A model generated the notes under the pieces. That model had not been told where the DNA came from. It searched no databases and was given only the letters and a program-made list of their open reading frames with translations. Position numbers and translations under genes: made by a program. Below, piece after piece: positions 19,287-27,644 of a stretch of 64,000 bases of DNA. How positions within the stretch are numbered: position 1 is the stretch's first letter; every line of letters begins with the position of its first letter. This DNA comes from Phenylobacterium sp. Root1290 (GTDB lineage Bacteria > Pseudomonadota > Alphaproteobacteria > Caulobacterales > Caulobacteraceae), in contig NZ_LMEE01000005.1 of NCBI RefSeq assembly GCF_001425305.1, positions 62,001-126,000 of the forward strand, read 5' to 3'.

Positions 19287-20405
19287 TCATTCGGCGCCGG
19301 CGATCCAGGTCCGCCGCGCCTTGAGGTCTTGATCCAGCAGGACCAGGTCGGCCCGCGCGCCCGCCGCGATCGCCCCGTATCCTCCCTTTAGTCCGATAAA
19401 TGCCGCCGGGTTGGCGGAGGCCATGCGCGCCGCCTCTGCGAGGCTCAGGCCCGCCATCCGCACCGCGTTGGCGACCGCGCCGGCCATGTCGAGGTCCGAG
19501 CCGGCCAGCGTTCCGTTCTCGTCCACGCAGACGCCGTCGACGACGCGGATCGGGCGGCCCTGGATCGTGAAGCTCTTGTCGACCATGCCGACGCTGGGCA
19601 TGGCGTCGGTGACCAGCATGAAGCGGTCTCGCCGCTTGGCGGCGAAGGCGATCCGCAGCGCGGCCGGATGGATGTGGCGGCCGTCGACGATGACCCCGCA
19701 CCAGCTGTCCTGGTTCTCCAGCGCCGCCCCGACCGCGCCCGGCGCGCGGCTGGTCAGCGGCGACATGGCGTTGAAGAGATGCGTGAAGCCGGTCACGCCG
19801 CTTTCCAGCGCCTCGGTGATCCGCTCGTAGGTGGCGTTGGTGTGGCCAGCCGCGATGGTCACGCCGGCCTTGGCGAGCCGGCCGATCATCTCCGGCGTCG
19901 TGGTCTCGGGCGCCAGGGTCACAAGGGTCCGGCCGCGCTTGGCCGAGGTCAGCAGCTCCAGCGCCGCCTCGTCCAGCGTGCGGAACTTGGAAGCGTCGTG
20001 CACGCCCTTGCGCTGCTCGCTGAGGAACGGGCCTTCGATGTGGATTCCCAGCACGCCGGGCACGCCGGCCTCGATCGCCGCGTCTACGGCGGCGATGGCC
20101 TTGGCGACGGTCGAGAGGTCGTCGCTGATCAGGGTCGGCAGGAAGCCCGTGGTGCCATAGGCGCGGTGCGCCGCGCCGATCGTGGCGATCGCCTCGAGCG
20201 TCGGGGCGTCGTTGAACAGCACCCCGCCGCCGCCATTGACCTGGGTGTCGATGAAGCCAGGCAACAGATAGCCGCCTTCGAGATCTATCGTCACGTCGGC
20301 CGCGGTCTCGCCAAGCGCCACGATGCGCTCGCCGTCGATGACGACGCTGGTGGTTTCCAGGCCCTGCTCGGTCAGCACCTGGCCGTTGACGAACGCGGTG
20401 GTCAT
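19287..20405 (-). CDS. nagA: N-acetylglucosamine-6-phosphate deacetylase
   Basis: A 372-aa metal-dependent amidohydrolase that removes acetate from GlcNAc-6-phosphate, giving glucosamine-6-phosphate for the next enzyme. Diagnostic segments are PGFIDTQVNGGGGVLFND, HIEGPFLSEQRKGVHD, GHTNATYERI, THLFNAMSPLTSR and LVTDAMPSVG with the catalytic aspartate. The length fits. Its start overlaps the stop of the SIS deaminase gene upstream by one base, so the two form an operon running under the GntR repressor gene. Confidence 0.95.
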   Translation of the reverse strand: MTTAFVNGQVLTEQGLETTSVVIDGERIVALGETAADVTIDLEGGYLLPGFIDTQVNGGGGVLFNDAPTLEAIATIGAAHRAYGTTGFLPTLISDDLSTVAKAIAAVDAAIEAGVPGVLGIHIEGPFLSEQRKGVHDASKFRTLDEAALELLTSAKRGRTLVTLAPETTTPEMIGRLAKAGVTIAAGHTNATYERITEALESGVTGFTHLFNAMSPLTSRAPGAVGAALENQDSWCGVIVDGRHIHPAALRIAFAAKRRDRFMLVTDAMPSVGMVDKSFTIQGRPIRVVDGVCVDENGTLAGSDLDMAGAVANAVRMAGLSLAEAARMASANPAAFIGLKGGYGAIAAGARADLVLLDQDLKARRTWIAGAE

Positions 20406-21460
20406 CAGACGGTCTCTGTCACCTTGTTGAGGTGCGGGGGCCGGTCGGGATCGTGGCCACGCAGGATCGAGAGCTGGTTGGCCATCCGGTAGAAGCCTTG
20501 CACCCGCACTATGGGTTCCAGGATCGGATGGGCGCTCAGGGTCGGCAGATCGCCGCCTCCGCCGGCCAACATCACGTCCGCGCCGCGATCGGCCAGATCC
20601 TTGGCGAGCGCCACGACGCTCTCCTGGCTCTGGTCGTCCTGCGCAAAGACCAGCACCGGGAAGCCTTCCTTCACCAGCGCCATCGGGCCGTGCAGCACCT
20701 CGGCGGCGCTGAAGGCCTCGGCGTGCAGGCCGCAGGTCTCCTTGAACTTCAGGGCCGCCTCCTGAGCGACGCCGAAGCCGACCCCGCGCGCCAGGACATA
20801 GAGGTTGTGCGCCGACTTCAGCCGCTCGGCGGCCGGGCTCCAGTCCAGCGGCCAGGCCTTCTCCAGGATGGCCGGCAGGTCGTGCAGGCCCTTTTCCAAC
20901 GCCGCGTCCTGCGTCCAGGCGGCGACCAACTGGGCGATGCCGGCCAGGGCGGCGATATAGGACTTGGTCGCGGCGACGCTGACCTCAGGGCCGGCGTGTA
21001 GCGGCAGAACCCGGTCGGCCATGGCCGCCAGCGGGGAAGCCTCATCGTTGACCAGCGCCACGGTCCGCGCGCCGCCCTGCTTTGCGGCCTCCACGGCGGC
21101 CAGCAGGTCTGGGCTCTTCCCCGACTGCGAGATCGCCAGATAGAGCATGCCGTCCAGCTTCGGCTCGGTCGCATAGACTGAGCTGACCGACAGCGCCGCA
21201 GACGACGTGACGACGCCCGTGCCGGTTTCGATCAGGTACTTGGCATAGGTGGCCGCATGGTCCGAGGAACCGCGGGCGCAAGTCACCACCGCCCTGGGCG
21301 GATGGGCCCGCAGCTCCGCGCCGAGCGCCTGGGCCGCCTCGTGGTTGGCGGCCAGCATCCGGGCGACGACGGCGGGCGCCTCGGCGGCCTCCTGGAACAT
21401 GCGCGTAGCCTCGGGGCGCAGGGCAGGGGGCTTCAGGGTCACGCGTTTTCTCCGGGGCAC
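20405..21460 (-). CDS. nagB: SIS-domain glucosamine-6-phosphate deaminase (NagB-II type)
   Basis: A 351-aa double SIS protein resembling the isomerase half of GlmS. ARGSSDHAATYAKYL and SQSGKSPDLLAAVEAAK form the sugar-phosphate site, and the C-terminal HPILEPIVRVQGFYRMANQL continues into HDPDRPPHLNKVTETV, where the lysine corresponds to the ring-opening residue of this fold. It lacks the glutaminase domain of GlmS. Between nagA and the repressor, the expected reaction is glucosamine-6-phosphate to fructose-6-phosphate and ammonia. This non-orthologous NagB type is common in gammaproteobacteria and alphaproteobacteria. Confidence 0.9.
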   Translation of the reverse strand: MPRRKRVTLKPPALRPEATRMFQEAAEAPAVVARMLAANHEAAQALGAELRAHPPRAVVTCARGSSDHAATYAKYLIETGTGVVTSSAALSVSSVYATEPKLDGMLYLAISQSGKSPDLLAAVEAAKQGGARTVALVNDEASPLAAMADRVLPLHAGPEVSVAATKSYIAALAGIAQLVAAWTQDAALEKGLHDLPAILEKAWPLDWSPAAERLKSAHNLYVLARGVGFGVAQEAALKFKETCGLHAEAFSAAEVLHGPMALVKEGFPVLVFAQDDQSQESVVALAKDLADRGADVMLAGGGGDLPTLSAHPILEPIVRVQGFYRMANQLSILRGHDPDRPPHLNKVTETV

Positions 21461-21470
21461 AGGTCTTGTC

Positions 21471-22208
21471 TTAAAGAGCGTTCAGTTCGGCGACGAAGTC
21501 ATAGGCGTCCCCGCGATAGTACGACTGGGTCACTTCCACCGTCCGCCCGTCCTTCAGGAAGCCGCGCCGCTCGATCAGCAGTCCCGCGTCGCGCGGCGCT
21601 ACAGCGAGCAACTCGGCCTGCTCGGGCGTGAAGAGGACGGCCCGCAGCCGCTGCAGCGCCCGGACCGGGCGATGGCCGGTCTTCTCCAGGGCTTCGTAGA
21701 GAGAGGTCTCCACGAAGTCGGGGCTGGGCATGCAGAACGCCGCCAAGGTCGAATACTCCAGCGCCATCGGCGCGCCGTCGGCATAGCGGATCCGGTTGAA
21801 GCGATAGACCGGCGCGCCCGGCGACAGGCCCAGTGTCAGCGACTCCTCAGGCGTCACCTGGCCCTCGGTTCGCGACAACCACGCTGAATGGGGAATCCGC
21901 CCGCGGGCGATCATGTCCTCGGTGAAAGACGACAGCTTGGAGAAGTTCTTCTCCACCCGCGCGGCGACGAACGTGCCCGCGCCCTGGCGGCGGACCAGCA
22001 GTCCTTCGCTGACCAGGCCGTCCAGCGCCTTGCGCACGGTGATTCTGGATACGCCCAGCTCTTCGGCGAAGTCTCGTTCGGCCGGCAGTGCGTCGTCAGG
22101 CCCCAGCAGGCGGTTGGCGATCGCATCGCGCAGCACCCGCTGGAGCTGGCGATACAGCGGCGCGTGATCTTTCGCGTCCAACTGGCCGATGCGCTCGGAA
22201 AAGGTCAA
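21471..22208 (-). CDS. nagR: GntR/HutC-family repressor of the GlcNAc locus
   Basis: A 245-aa regulator with an N-terminal winged helix (PLYRQLQRVLRDAIANRLL, LGVSRITVRKALDGLVSEGL) and a C-terminal UTRA domain that in relatives binds amino-sugar phosphates. A TTG at 22208 with GGAG eight bases upstream is preferred; an ATG at 22265 lies inside the presumed operator region and would add 19 residues. It precedes nagB-nagA on the same strand and is divergent from the TonB receptor, so it probably represses both directions and its own gene. Confidence 0.88.
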   Translation of the reverse strand: MTFSERIGQLDAKDHAPLYRQLQRVLRDAIANRLLGPDDALPAERDFAEELGVSRITVRKALDGLVSEGLLVRRQGAGTFVAARVEKNFSKLSSFTEDMIARGRIPHSAWLSRTEGQVTPEESLTLGLSPGAPVYRFNRIRYADGAPMALEYSTLAAFCMPSPDFVETSLYEALEKTGHRPVRALQRLRAVLFTPEQAELLAVAPRDAGLLIERRGFLKDGRTVEVTQSYYRGDAYDFVAELNAL

Positions 22209-22257
22209 AGGCGTTTCTCCGCGTCGATCGCCGGCTTGTGCACCGCCGACGTGTCTT

Positions 22258-22398
22258 GAGACCATTTAGATACCAATATGTACCAGTAGCGCAATTGGTC
22301 TCTTTTTGGGCTTGTCAATTTTGTGAAACTGCGCACAGATCGGCTCCGCAGGGTCAATGTAACGCCGGTCTCGCAGGTCTATGCGAAGAATTGGTATC
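22258..22398. promoter_or_regulatory. Candidate NagR operators in the divergent nag promoter region
   Basis: Within the gap between nagR and the TonB receptor, GATACCAAT (22269-22277) is matched in inverted orientation by ATTGGTATC (22390-22398), and GAGACCA (22258-22264) by TGGTCTC (22296-22302). The shared GGT(A/C)TC/GA(G/T)ACC core resembles half-sites of HutC-type regulators. The region is also AT-richer than its surroundings, as expected of promoters. Confidence 0.55.
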
Positions 22399-22456
22399 AC
22401 ATTGGGCTCGCGTCGGCTCCGGGGGAAACAAGGCCCGGAAATAGGGGAGAAGCCGA

Positions 22457-25117
22457 GTGAACCAACATCGCAAATCCATTTTGATCGCTTCGGCGAGTCT
22501 TCTGGCCGTCGCCGTCGCGGGCCCGGCCTTCGCGCAGGACACCCAGGTCGACGAGTTCGTCGTCACCGGCATCCGCGCCTCATTGCAGCAGTCGCTGGAA
22601 ACCAAGCGCGCCGCCGACGCCATTGTCGACTCGGTCACCGCCGAGGATGTCGGCAAGTTCCCGAACACCAACGTCGCCGAAGCCCTGACCATGGTTCCCG
22701 GCGTCACAGTCGACCGTCAGTTCGGCCAAGGCGAGAAGGTCAGCATCCTGGGCACCGACCCGGCGCTGAACCGCACGCTGCTCAATGGCCAGACCGTCGC
22801 GTCCGCCGACTGGTTCATCCTCGATTCGCCGGGCCGGACGTTCAACTACGCGCTGCTGGCGCCGCAGATCGTCGGCCGCGTCGACATCTACAAGACGCCG
22901 GAAGCGCGCATCGACGAAGGCAGCATCGGCGGCACGGTCAACGTCATCACCCGCCGTCCGCTCGACATGAAGCCGATGCTGGCCGCCGGTTCGATCGGCT
23001 ACCTCTACAATGACCGCTCGGAGGAGGGCGACTTTCAGGGCGCTCTCATGGGCAGCTGGAAGAACGAGGCCGAGACCTTCGGCATCGCCCTATCTGTCCA
23101 GAAAGCCACCGACCAGCTGCGCCGCGACGGCATCGAGACCTATGGCACCATGGCGGCCAGCAACTGGGCGGGCGGCAACGCCGACAACCCGGTCGACTCG
23201 CGCAACTTCGGATGCACCGGGACCTGCGCGACGACGCTGGGCAATAACCTCAACGCCCGCAGCCCGAACGCCTTTGGCACCTCGTTCTTCGAGCAGGAGC
23301 GCGACCGCACCAGCTACACCGCCTCGTTGCAGTTCCGCCCGACCGAGGAAGTCGAACTGGAGTTCAACTGGCTGAAGATCCAGGCGAACTACGACAACCT
23401 GAACCAGTCGATGTACGCCTTCCAGGGCAACACCTGGAACAGCCTGGGCGCTCTCACCGGACTGACGGTGAACAACGGCGTCGTCACCTCCGCAACCTTC
23501 CGCAACGCCCTCAGCGTCCTGGATGTCCAGTCCCGCGAAGCCGAGATGAATTCCGACACCTATGACTTCCGCGGGAAGTACCAGGGCGACGGATGGGACG
23601 TGTCCGGCAACGTCGGCTTCTCGAAGGCCGACGGCGGCACCAAGAAGCAGGTGTTCCTCGAGTTCCTCAACTGGGGTGACTACACGGTCGACATCAGCGG
23701 CGCGCCGGGCAACCCAGGCCAGCTGACCTACGCCAACAACGTCCAGGGCGATCCGGCCGCCTTCGCCACCGATCCGGGCTGGAGCGGCAACCTGGTGGAG
23801 AAGCCGACCACCGACGAAGAGAAGTACGCCCAGGCCGACTTCGGCATGGACCTCGACGGCGTCATCAAGCGCGTCCAGGTCGGCTACAAGTTCCGCCGTC
23901 ATGAGACGACCCAGGAGTATGCCGGCATCGCCGTCACCGGGGTCGCGGCGCCGGCCAGCCTGTTTGGCCCCAGCACCGTGCCGGGCAACTACCTCGACGG
24001 CTTCGGCTCCAATCAGCAGATGACGAACCGCTTCCGCATCGATGGCGGGGCGATGGTCAGCTACGTCGAGGGCGGCACCTGGCTGGCGCCCGGACGGGCG
24101 ATGCCGACGCCGTCGATCTTTGCGGCGCCAGAGTTCACCGCCGGCAACTGGGCGATCCAGGAGGACATCAACGCCCTCTACGCTCAGGGCGAGATCGACG
24201 CTGGCGCACTGCGCGGCAACTTCGGTGTCCGCTACGTCTACACCGACGTCGATAGCGCCGGTTACGTCTGCAATCCCGGCTCGCCTTGCGCGGCTCCGTC
24301 CGACTGGACCTGGAAGTCCACGCAGAAGAGCTACGACAACTTCCTGCCCAGCGTGAACCTGGTCTACAGCGTTCGTGAGGACCTGCTGCTGCGCTTCGCC
24401 GCCGCCCAGGTGATCGCGCGGCCGAACTACGCCGACATGACCAACTTCTTCCAGCTGTCGGACGGCATCCTCACCGGTTCGGGCGGCAACCCGAACCTCG
24501 ACCCCTACAAGTCCAGCAACTTCAACATGGCGGCGGAGTGGTACTTCCAACCGCAGGCCATCGTGGCGGTCGAGTTCTTCTACAAGGATATCAGCAACTA
24601 CATCCTGCAGCAGACCGCGCCGGAGCAGTACTTCAACCAGTCGCAGAACCGGGTCACGACCTACCAGATCAGCCGTCCGCACAACGCCGGCACGGCCGAC
24701 ATCAAAGGCGTCTCGATCGCCTATCAGCAAAACTACGCCTACGGCTTCGGCCTTCTGGCCAACTACACCTATGCTGACGGCAACGGCAGCGACGGTCAGG
24801 ATCTGCCCTACAACTCCAAGCACCAGATCAACGTCAGCCCGTTCTATGAGAACGGCCCGATCCAGCTGCGTGCGACCTACACCTGGCGCTCGGAGTACTT
24901 CACCGGCATCGACCGCGGCGACAACATGTACGTCAAGGACTCCGACAACCTCGACATCTCGGGAACCTATAACTTCACCGACAATGTCAGCGTCACCCTG
25001 GCGGGCATGAATCTCACCGACGCCGAGTACTACGCCTACGCCAACACCGAGGCCTTGCCCCGCGGCGCCTATCGCACCGGCCGCAAGTACATGGCGACGG
25101 TCAGCCTGAGCTTCTGA
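22457..25117 (+). CDS. TonB-dependent receptor, likely for GlcNAc oligosaccharides
   Basis: An 886-aa outer-membrane receptor with a signal peptide (up to GPAFAQ), a TonB-box-like DEFVVTG right after it, a plug domain (LETKRAADAIVDSVTAEDVG) and a 22-strand barrel ending YMATVSLSF. It belongs to the large Xanthomonas/Caulobacter receptor group used for sugars. Its place, divergent from nagR and upstream of the hexosaminidase and PTS genes, argues for uptake of chitin-derived oligomers. The exbB-exbD-tonB genes at 44571-46652 could energise it. The substrate is inferred from context only. Confidence 0.9.
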   Translation: MNQHRKSILIASASLLAVAVAGPAFAQDTQVDEFVVTGIRASLQQSLETKRAADAIVDSVTAEDVGKFPNTNVAEALTMVPGVTVDRQFGQGEKVSILGTDPALNRTLLNGQTVASADWFILDSPGRTFNYALLAPQIVGRVDIYKTPEARIDEGSIGGTVNVITRRPLDMKPMLAAGSIGYLYNDRSEEGDFQGALMGSWKNEAETFGIALSVQKATDQLRRDGIETYGTMAASNWAGGNADNPVDSRNFGCTGTCATTLGNNLNARSPNAFGTSFFEQERDRTSYTASLQFRPTEEVELEFNWLKIQANYDNLNQSMYAFQGNTWNSLGALTGLTVNNGVVTSATFRNALSVLDVQSREAEMNSDTYDFRGKYQGDGWDVSGNVGFSKADGGTKKQVFLEFLNWGDYTVDISGAPGNPGQLTYANNVQGDPAAFATDPGWSGNLVEKPTTDEEKYAQADFGMDLDGVIKRVQVGYKFRRHETTQEYAGIAVTGVAAPASLFGPSTVPGNYLDGFGSNQQMTNRFRIDGGAMVSYVEGGTWLAPGRAMPTPSIFAAPEFTAGNWAIQEDINALYAQGEIDAGALRGNFGVRYVYTDVDSAGYVCNPGSPCAAPSDWTWKSTQKSYDNFLPSVNLVYSVREDLLLRFAAAQVIARPNYADMTNFFQLSDGILTGSGGNPNLDPYKSSNFNMAAEWYFQPQAIVAVEFFYKDISNYILQQTAPEQYFNQSQNRVTTYQISRPHNAGTADIKGVSIAYQQNYAYGFGLLANYTYADGNGSDGQDLPYNSKHQINVSPFYENGPIQLRATYTWRSEYFTGIDRGDNMYVKDSDNLDISGTYNFTDNVSVTLAGMNLTDAEYYAYANTEALPRGAYRTGRKYMATVSLSF

Positions 25118-25174
25118 TCCGCGCGAACGCGAAGCCGAACGTGGAAACAGCTCAGCTCCTGAGCTGCGCCCGCG

Positions 25175-25210
25175 GCGGACGAGGGACCCATGCCCGGGGA
25201 CCTCGTCCGC
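25175..25210. terminator. Strong hairpin after the TonB receptor gene
   Basis: GCGGACGAGG (25175-25184) pairs exactly with CCTCGTCCGC (25201-25210) around a 16-nt loop, 58 nt after the receptor stop. No clear T-run follows, so it may be an attenuating or mRNA-stabilising stem between receptor and hexosaminidase rather than a full terminator. Confidence 0.45.
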
Positions 25211-25349
25211 GCCTTCGCATACTGCGCAGGCCGGTCCAGGATGCTTCCATGATGACCCGCTGCGCCGAGATTCCCCGCAACCCCGCCTCGTCGAGGCCAC
25301 TGGGCGGGGCGGCTTGCCGCTCCGCCCTTATTTTGTGCGAGTCCGGCCG

Positions 25350-27644
25350 ATGATCCGTTCTCTTCTCCTCGCCACGGTCGCAGCGGCGATGTTCGCCAGC
25401 GCGAGCTGGGCGGCGGCTCCCATCATTCCTGCGCCGGTGTCCGACACCCCGCGTGAGGGCGCGTTCCAGCTCGACGAGCGGACGGTGATCAGCGCGCCGA
25501 CCAACGACGCCCAGGCCCAGGCCAGCGCCCGCTATCTCGCCGATCTGCTGTTGCGCAGCCGCGGCCTCAAGCTGGCGGTCCGCGCGCCAAAGGCCGGCGA
25601 GCGGGCGATCGTCCTGAGCCGCCAGGGACCGACTGGCGAAGCCTACAAACTGGACGTCGACGGCCAGCGCATCACCATCGCGTCGGCGGGCGATGCGGGC
25701 TTGTTCTATGGCGCGGTCAGCGCCTGGCAGCTTGCGACCGCCGAGCCCGGCAGGGGGCCGGCGGTGATCTGGGCCCGCCAGATCGACGACGCCCCTCGGT
25801 TCGGCTGGCGCGGGGTGATGCTCGACAGCGCCCGTCACTTCCAGAGCGTCGACTACGTGAAGGGCCTCATCGATCGGATGGCGCTCGCCAAGCTCAACAC
25901 CCTGCATTGGCATCTGACCGACGATCAGGGCTGGCGACTGGAGATCAAGAAATACCCCAAGCTGACGCAGGTCGGCGCCTGGCGCGTGCCGGCTGGGCCG
26001 GCCCCCGCGGCCGACTTCGATCCCGCGACCGGCAAGCCGCGCGTCATCGGCGGCTACTACACGCAGGATCAGGTCCGCGACGTCGTCGCCTACGCGGCCG
26101 CGCGCCACATCACCATTGTCCCGGAGATCGAGACGCCCGGTCACGCCCATGCGCCGATCGTCGCCTATCCGGAGCTGGGTTCCGCCGCCACGCCGCCGAC
26201 CGCCACCTCCTCGGACTGGGGCGTCTTTCCCTATCTCTACAATGTCGATGAGCGGACGTTCGCCTTCCTGGACGACGTGCTGACCGAGGTCGTCGACCTG
26301 TTTCCCGGGACCTACATCCACGTCGGCGGCGACGAGGCGGTCAAGGATCAGTGGAAGACAAATCCCGCTGTCCAGGCGCGGATGAAGGAACTTCACATCG
26401 GCAGCGAGAGCCAGTTGCAAGGCTGGTTCATCTCCCGGGTCGAGCAGATGCTGGAGGCCAAGGGCCGGCGGCTGATCGGCTGGGACGAGATCCTGGAGGG
26501 CGGCGTCGCCGAGAGCGCCACGGTGATGTCCTGGCGCGGGATCGACGGCGCGATCATCGCCGCCAAGCTGGGCCATGACACCATCCTGAGCCCCGAGCCG
26601 ATGATGTATCTCAACAATCGCCAGAGCGCCGCGCCGGACGAACCGCCGGGCCGTGGCGCGGTCGTGACGCTGAAGGACGTCTATGGCTACGAGCCGATGC
26701 CCACGGCGCTGAACGCCGACGAGCGCCACCATGTGCTCGGCGTCCAGGCCAACATATGGACCGAACATGCGCGGACCGAGGAGCGCGTCTCCAAGATGCT
26801 GTTCCCGCGCGTCGCGGCGGTGGCCGAGACGGCCTGGTCGCCCGCCGCGGCCAAGGACTGGAAGAGTTTTGCAGACCGCCTGCCGGCCGAACTCGGACGC
26901 TATCGCGCGCTCGGCCTGACTTTCGACGAGACGCCGCTCAAGGTGCGCGCGCTGAGCGAACCGCAAGGCGGGGGCGCGCGCGTCGCTCTGTTGGGAGCCG
27001 AGGAGGTCGGCGAGATCCGCTACACGCTGGACGGCTCTGCGCCCGGCGCCGGGGCGATGCTCTACAGCCAACCGTTCGCGGCGCCTTTGGGGACGCGGGT
27101 CCGCGCGCAGGCTTTCCGCGGCGGCCAGCCGTTGGCGGCAGCGTCAGACCTCACGATCGACGCGCGCAGCATCCGCACGCGGGCCAGCCAGGAACTGAAG
27201 GTCTGCCAGGGTGCGCTGGTGCTGAACCTTGAGGACGACGCGCCGCTCCAGGGTGACCGGGCCCGCTTCCTCGTCGACATCATGAACCCCTGCTGGATCT
27301 ACGAAGGCGCCGATCTGACGGGCGTTTCGCAGATCGAAGTCGCGGTCGGCCAGATCCCGTTCAACTTCCAGATCGGCAAGGACGTCGAGAAGATCAAATT
27401 CCGCCCGCCGGCCACGCCCGAGGGCGAGCTGGAGGTTCGCCAGGATTCCTGCGAAGGCGCGGTTGTCGCCACGCTGCCGCTGGCGCCGGCGACACGTTCG
27501 CAAGGCGTCACGGTCCTGACCGGCAAGATCGCCGGCGCGGCCGGCCCCCGCAAACTGTGCTTCAGCTTCACCCAGAAGGCCGTCGAGCCGATGTGGGTGA
27601 TCGATCGTGTGACCCTGGTCCACGGAGCCGGTCATGACCGCTGA
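25350..27644 (+). CDS. Beta-N-acetylhexosaminidase, GH20
   Basis: A 764-aa exported glycosidase releasing terminal GlcNAc from chitooligomers. After the signal peptide (MIRSLLLATVAAAMFASASWA), a GH20b-type N-terminal domain leads to the catalytic barrel with FGWRGVMLDSARHF, LHWHLTDDQGWRLEI and the acid pair D328-E329 in HVGGDEAVKDQW. Beyond the barrel and a chitobiase-like C-terminal sandwich domain (YTLDGSAPG), about 150 extra residues with four cysteines form a further beta-rich domain. The stop lies 11 nt inside the next gene, so it is operonic with the PTS genes. The periplasm is the likely site. Confidence 0.93.
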   Translation: MIRSLLLATVAAAMFASASWAAAPIIPAPVSDTPREGAFQLDERTVISAPTNDAQAQASARYLADLLLRSRGLKLAVRAPKAGERAIVLSRQGPTGEAYKLDVDGQRITIASAGDAGLFYGAVSAWQLATAEPGRGPAVIWARQIDDAPRFGWRGVMLDSARHFQSVDYVKGLIDRMALAKLNTLHWHLTDDQGWRLEIKKYPKLTQVGAWRVPAGPAPAADFDPATGKPRVIGGYYTQDQVRDVVAYAAARHITIVPEIETPGHAHAPIVAYPELGSAATPPTATSSDWGVFPYLYNVDERTFAFLDDVLTEVVDLFPGTYIHVGGDEAVKDQWKTNPAVQARMKELHIGSESQLQGWFISRVEQMLEAKGRRLIGWDEILEGGVAESATVMSWRGIDGAIIAAKLGHDTILSPEPMMYLNNRQSAAPDEPPGRGAVVTLKDVYGYEPMPTALNADERHHVLGVQANIWTEHARTEERVSKMLFPRVAAVAETAWSPAAAKDWKSFADRLPAELGRYRALGLTFDETPLKVRALSEPQGGGARVALLGAEEVGEIRYTLDGSAPGAGAMLYSQPFAAPLGTRVRAQAFRGGQPLAAASDLTIDARSIRTRASQELKVCQGALVLNLEDDAPLQGDRARFLVDIMNPCWIYEGADLTGVSQIEVAVGQIPFNFQIGKDVEKIKFRPPATPEGELEVRQDSCEGAVVATLPLAPATRSQGVTVLTGKIAGAAGPRKLCFSFTQKAVEPMWVIDRVTLVHGAGHDR

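Noticed and set aside
23090..25300. Minus-strand open frame of 736 codons opposite the TonB receptor
   Set aside because: Low-complexity valine/glycine-rich translation, mirror of a real gene.
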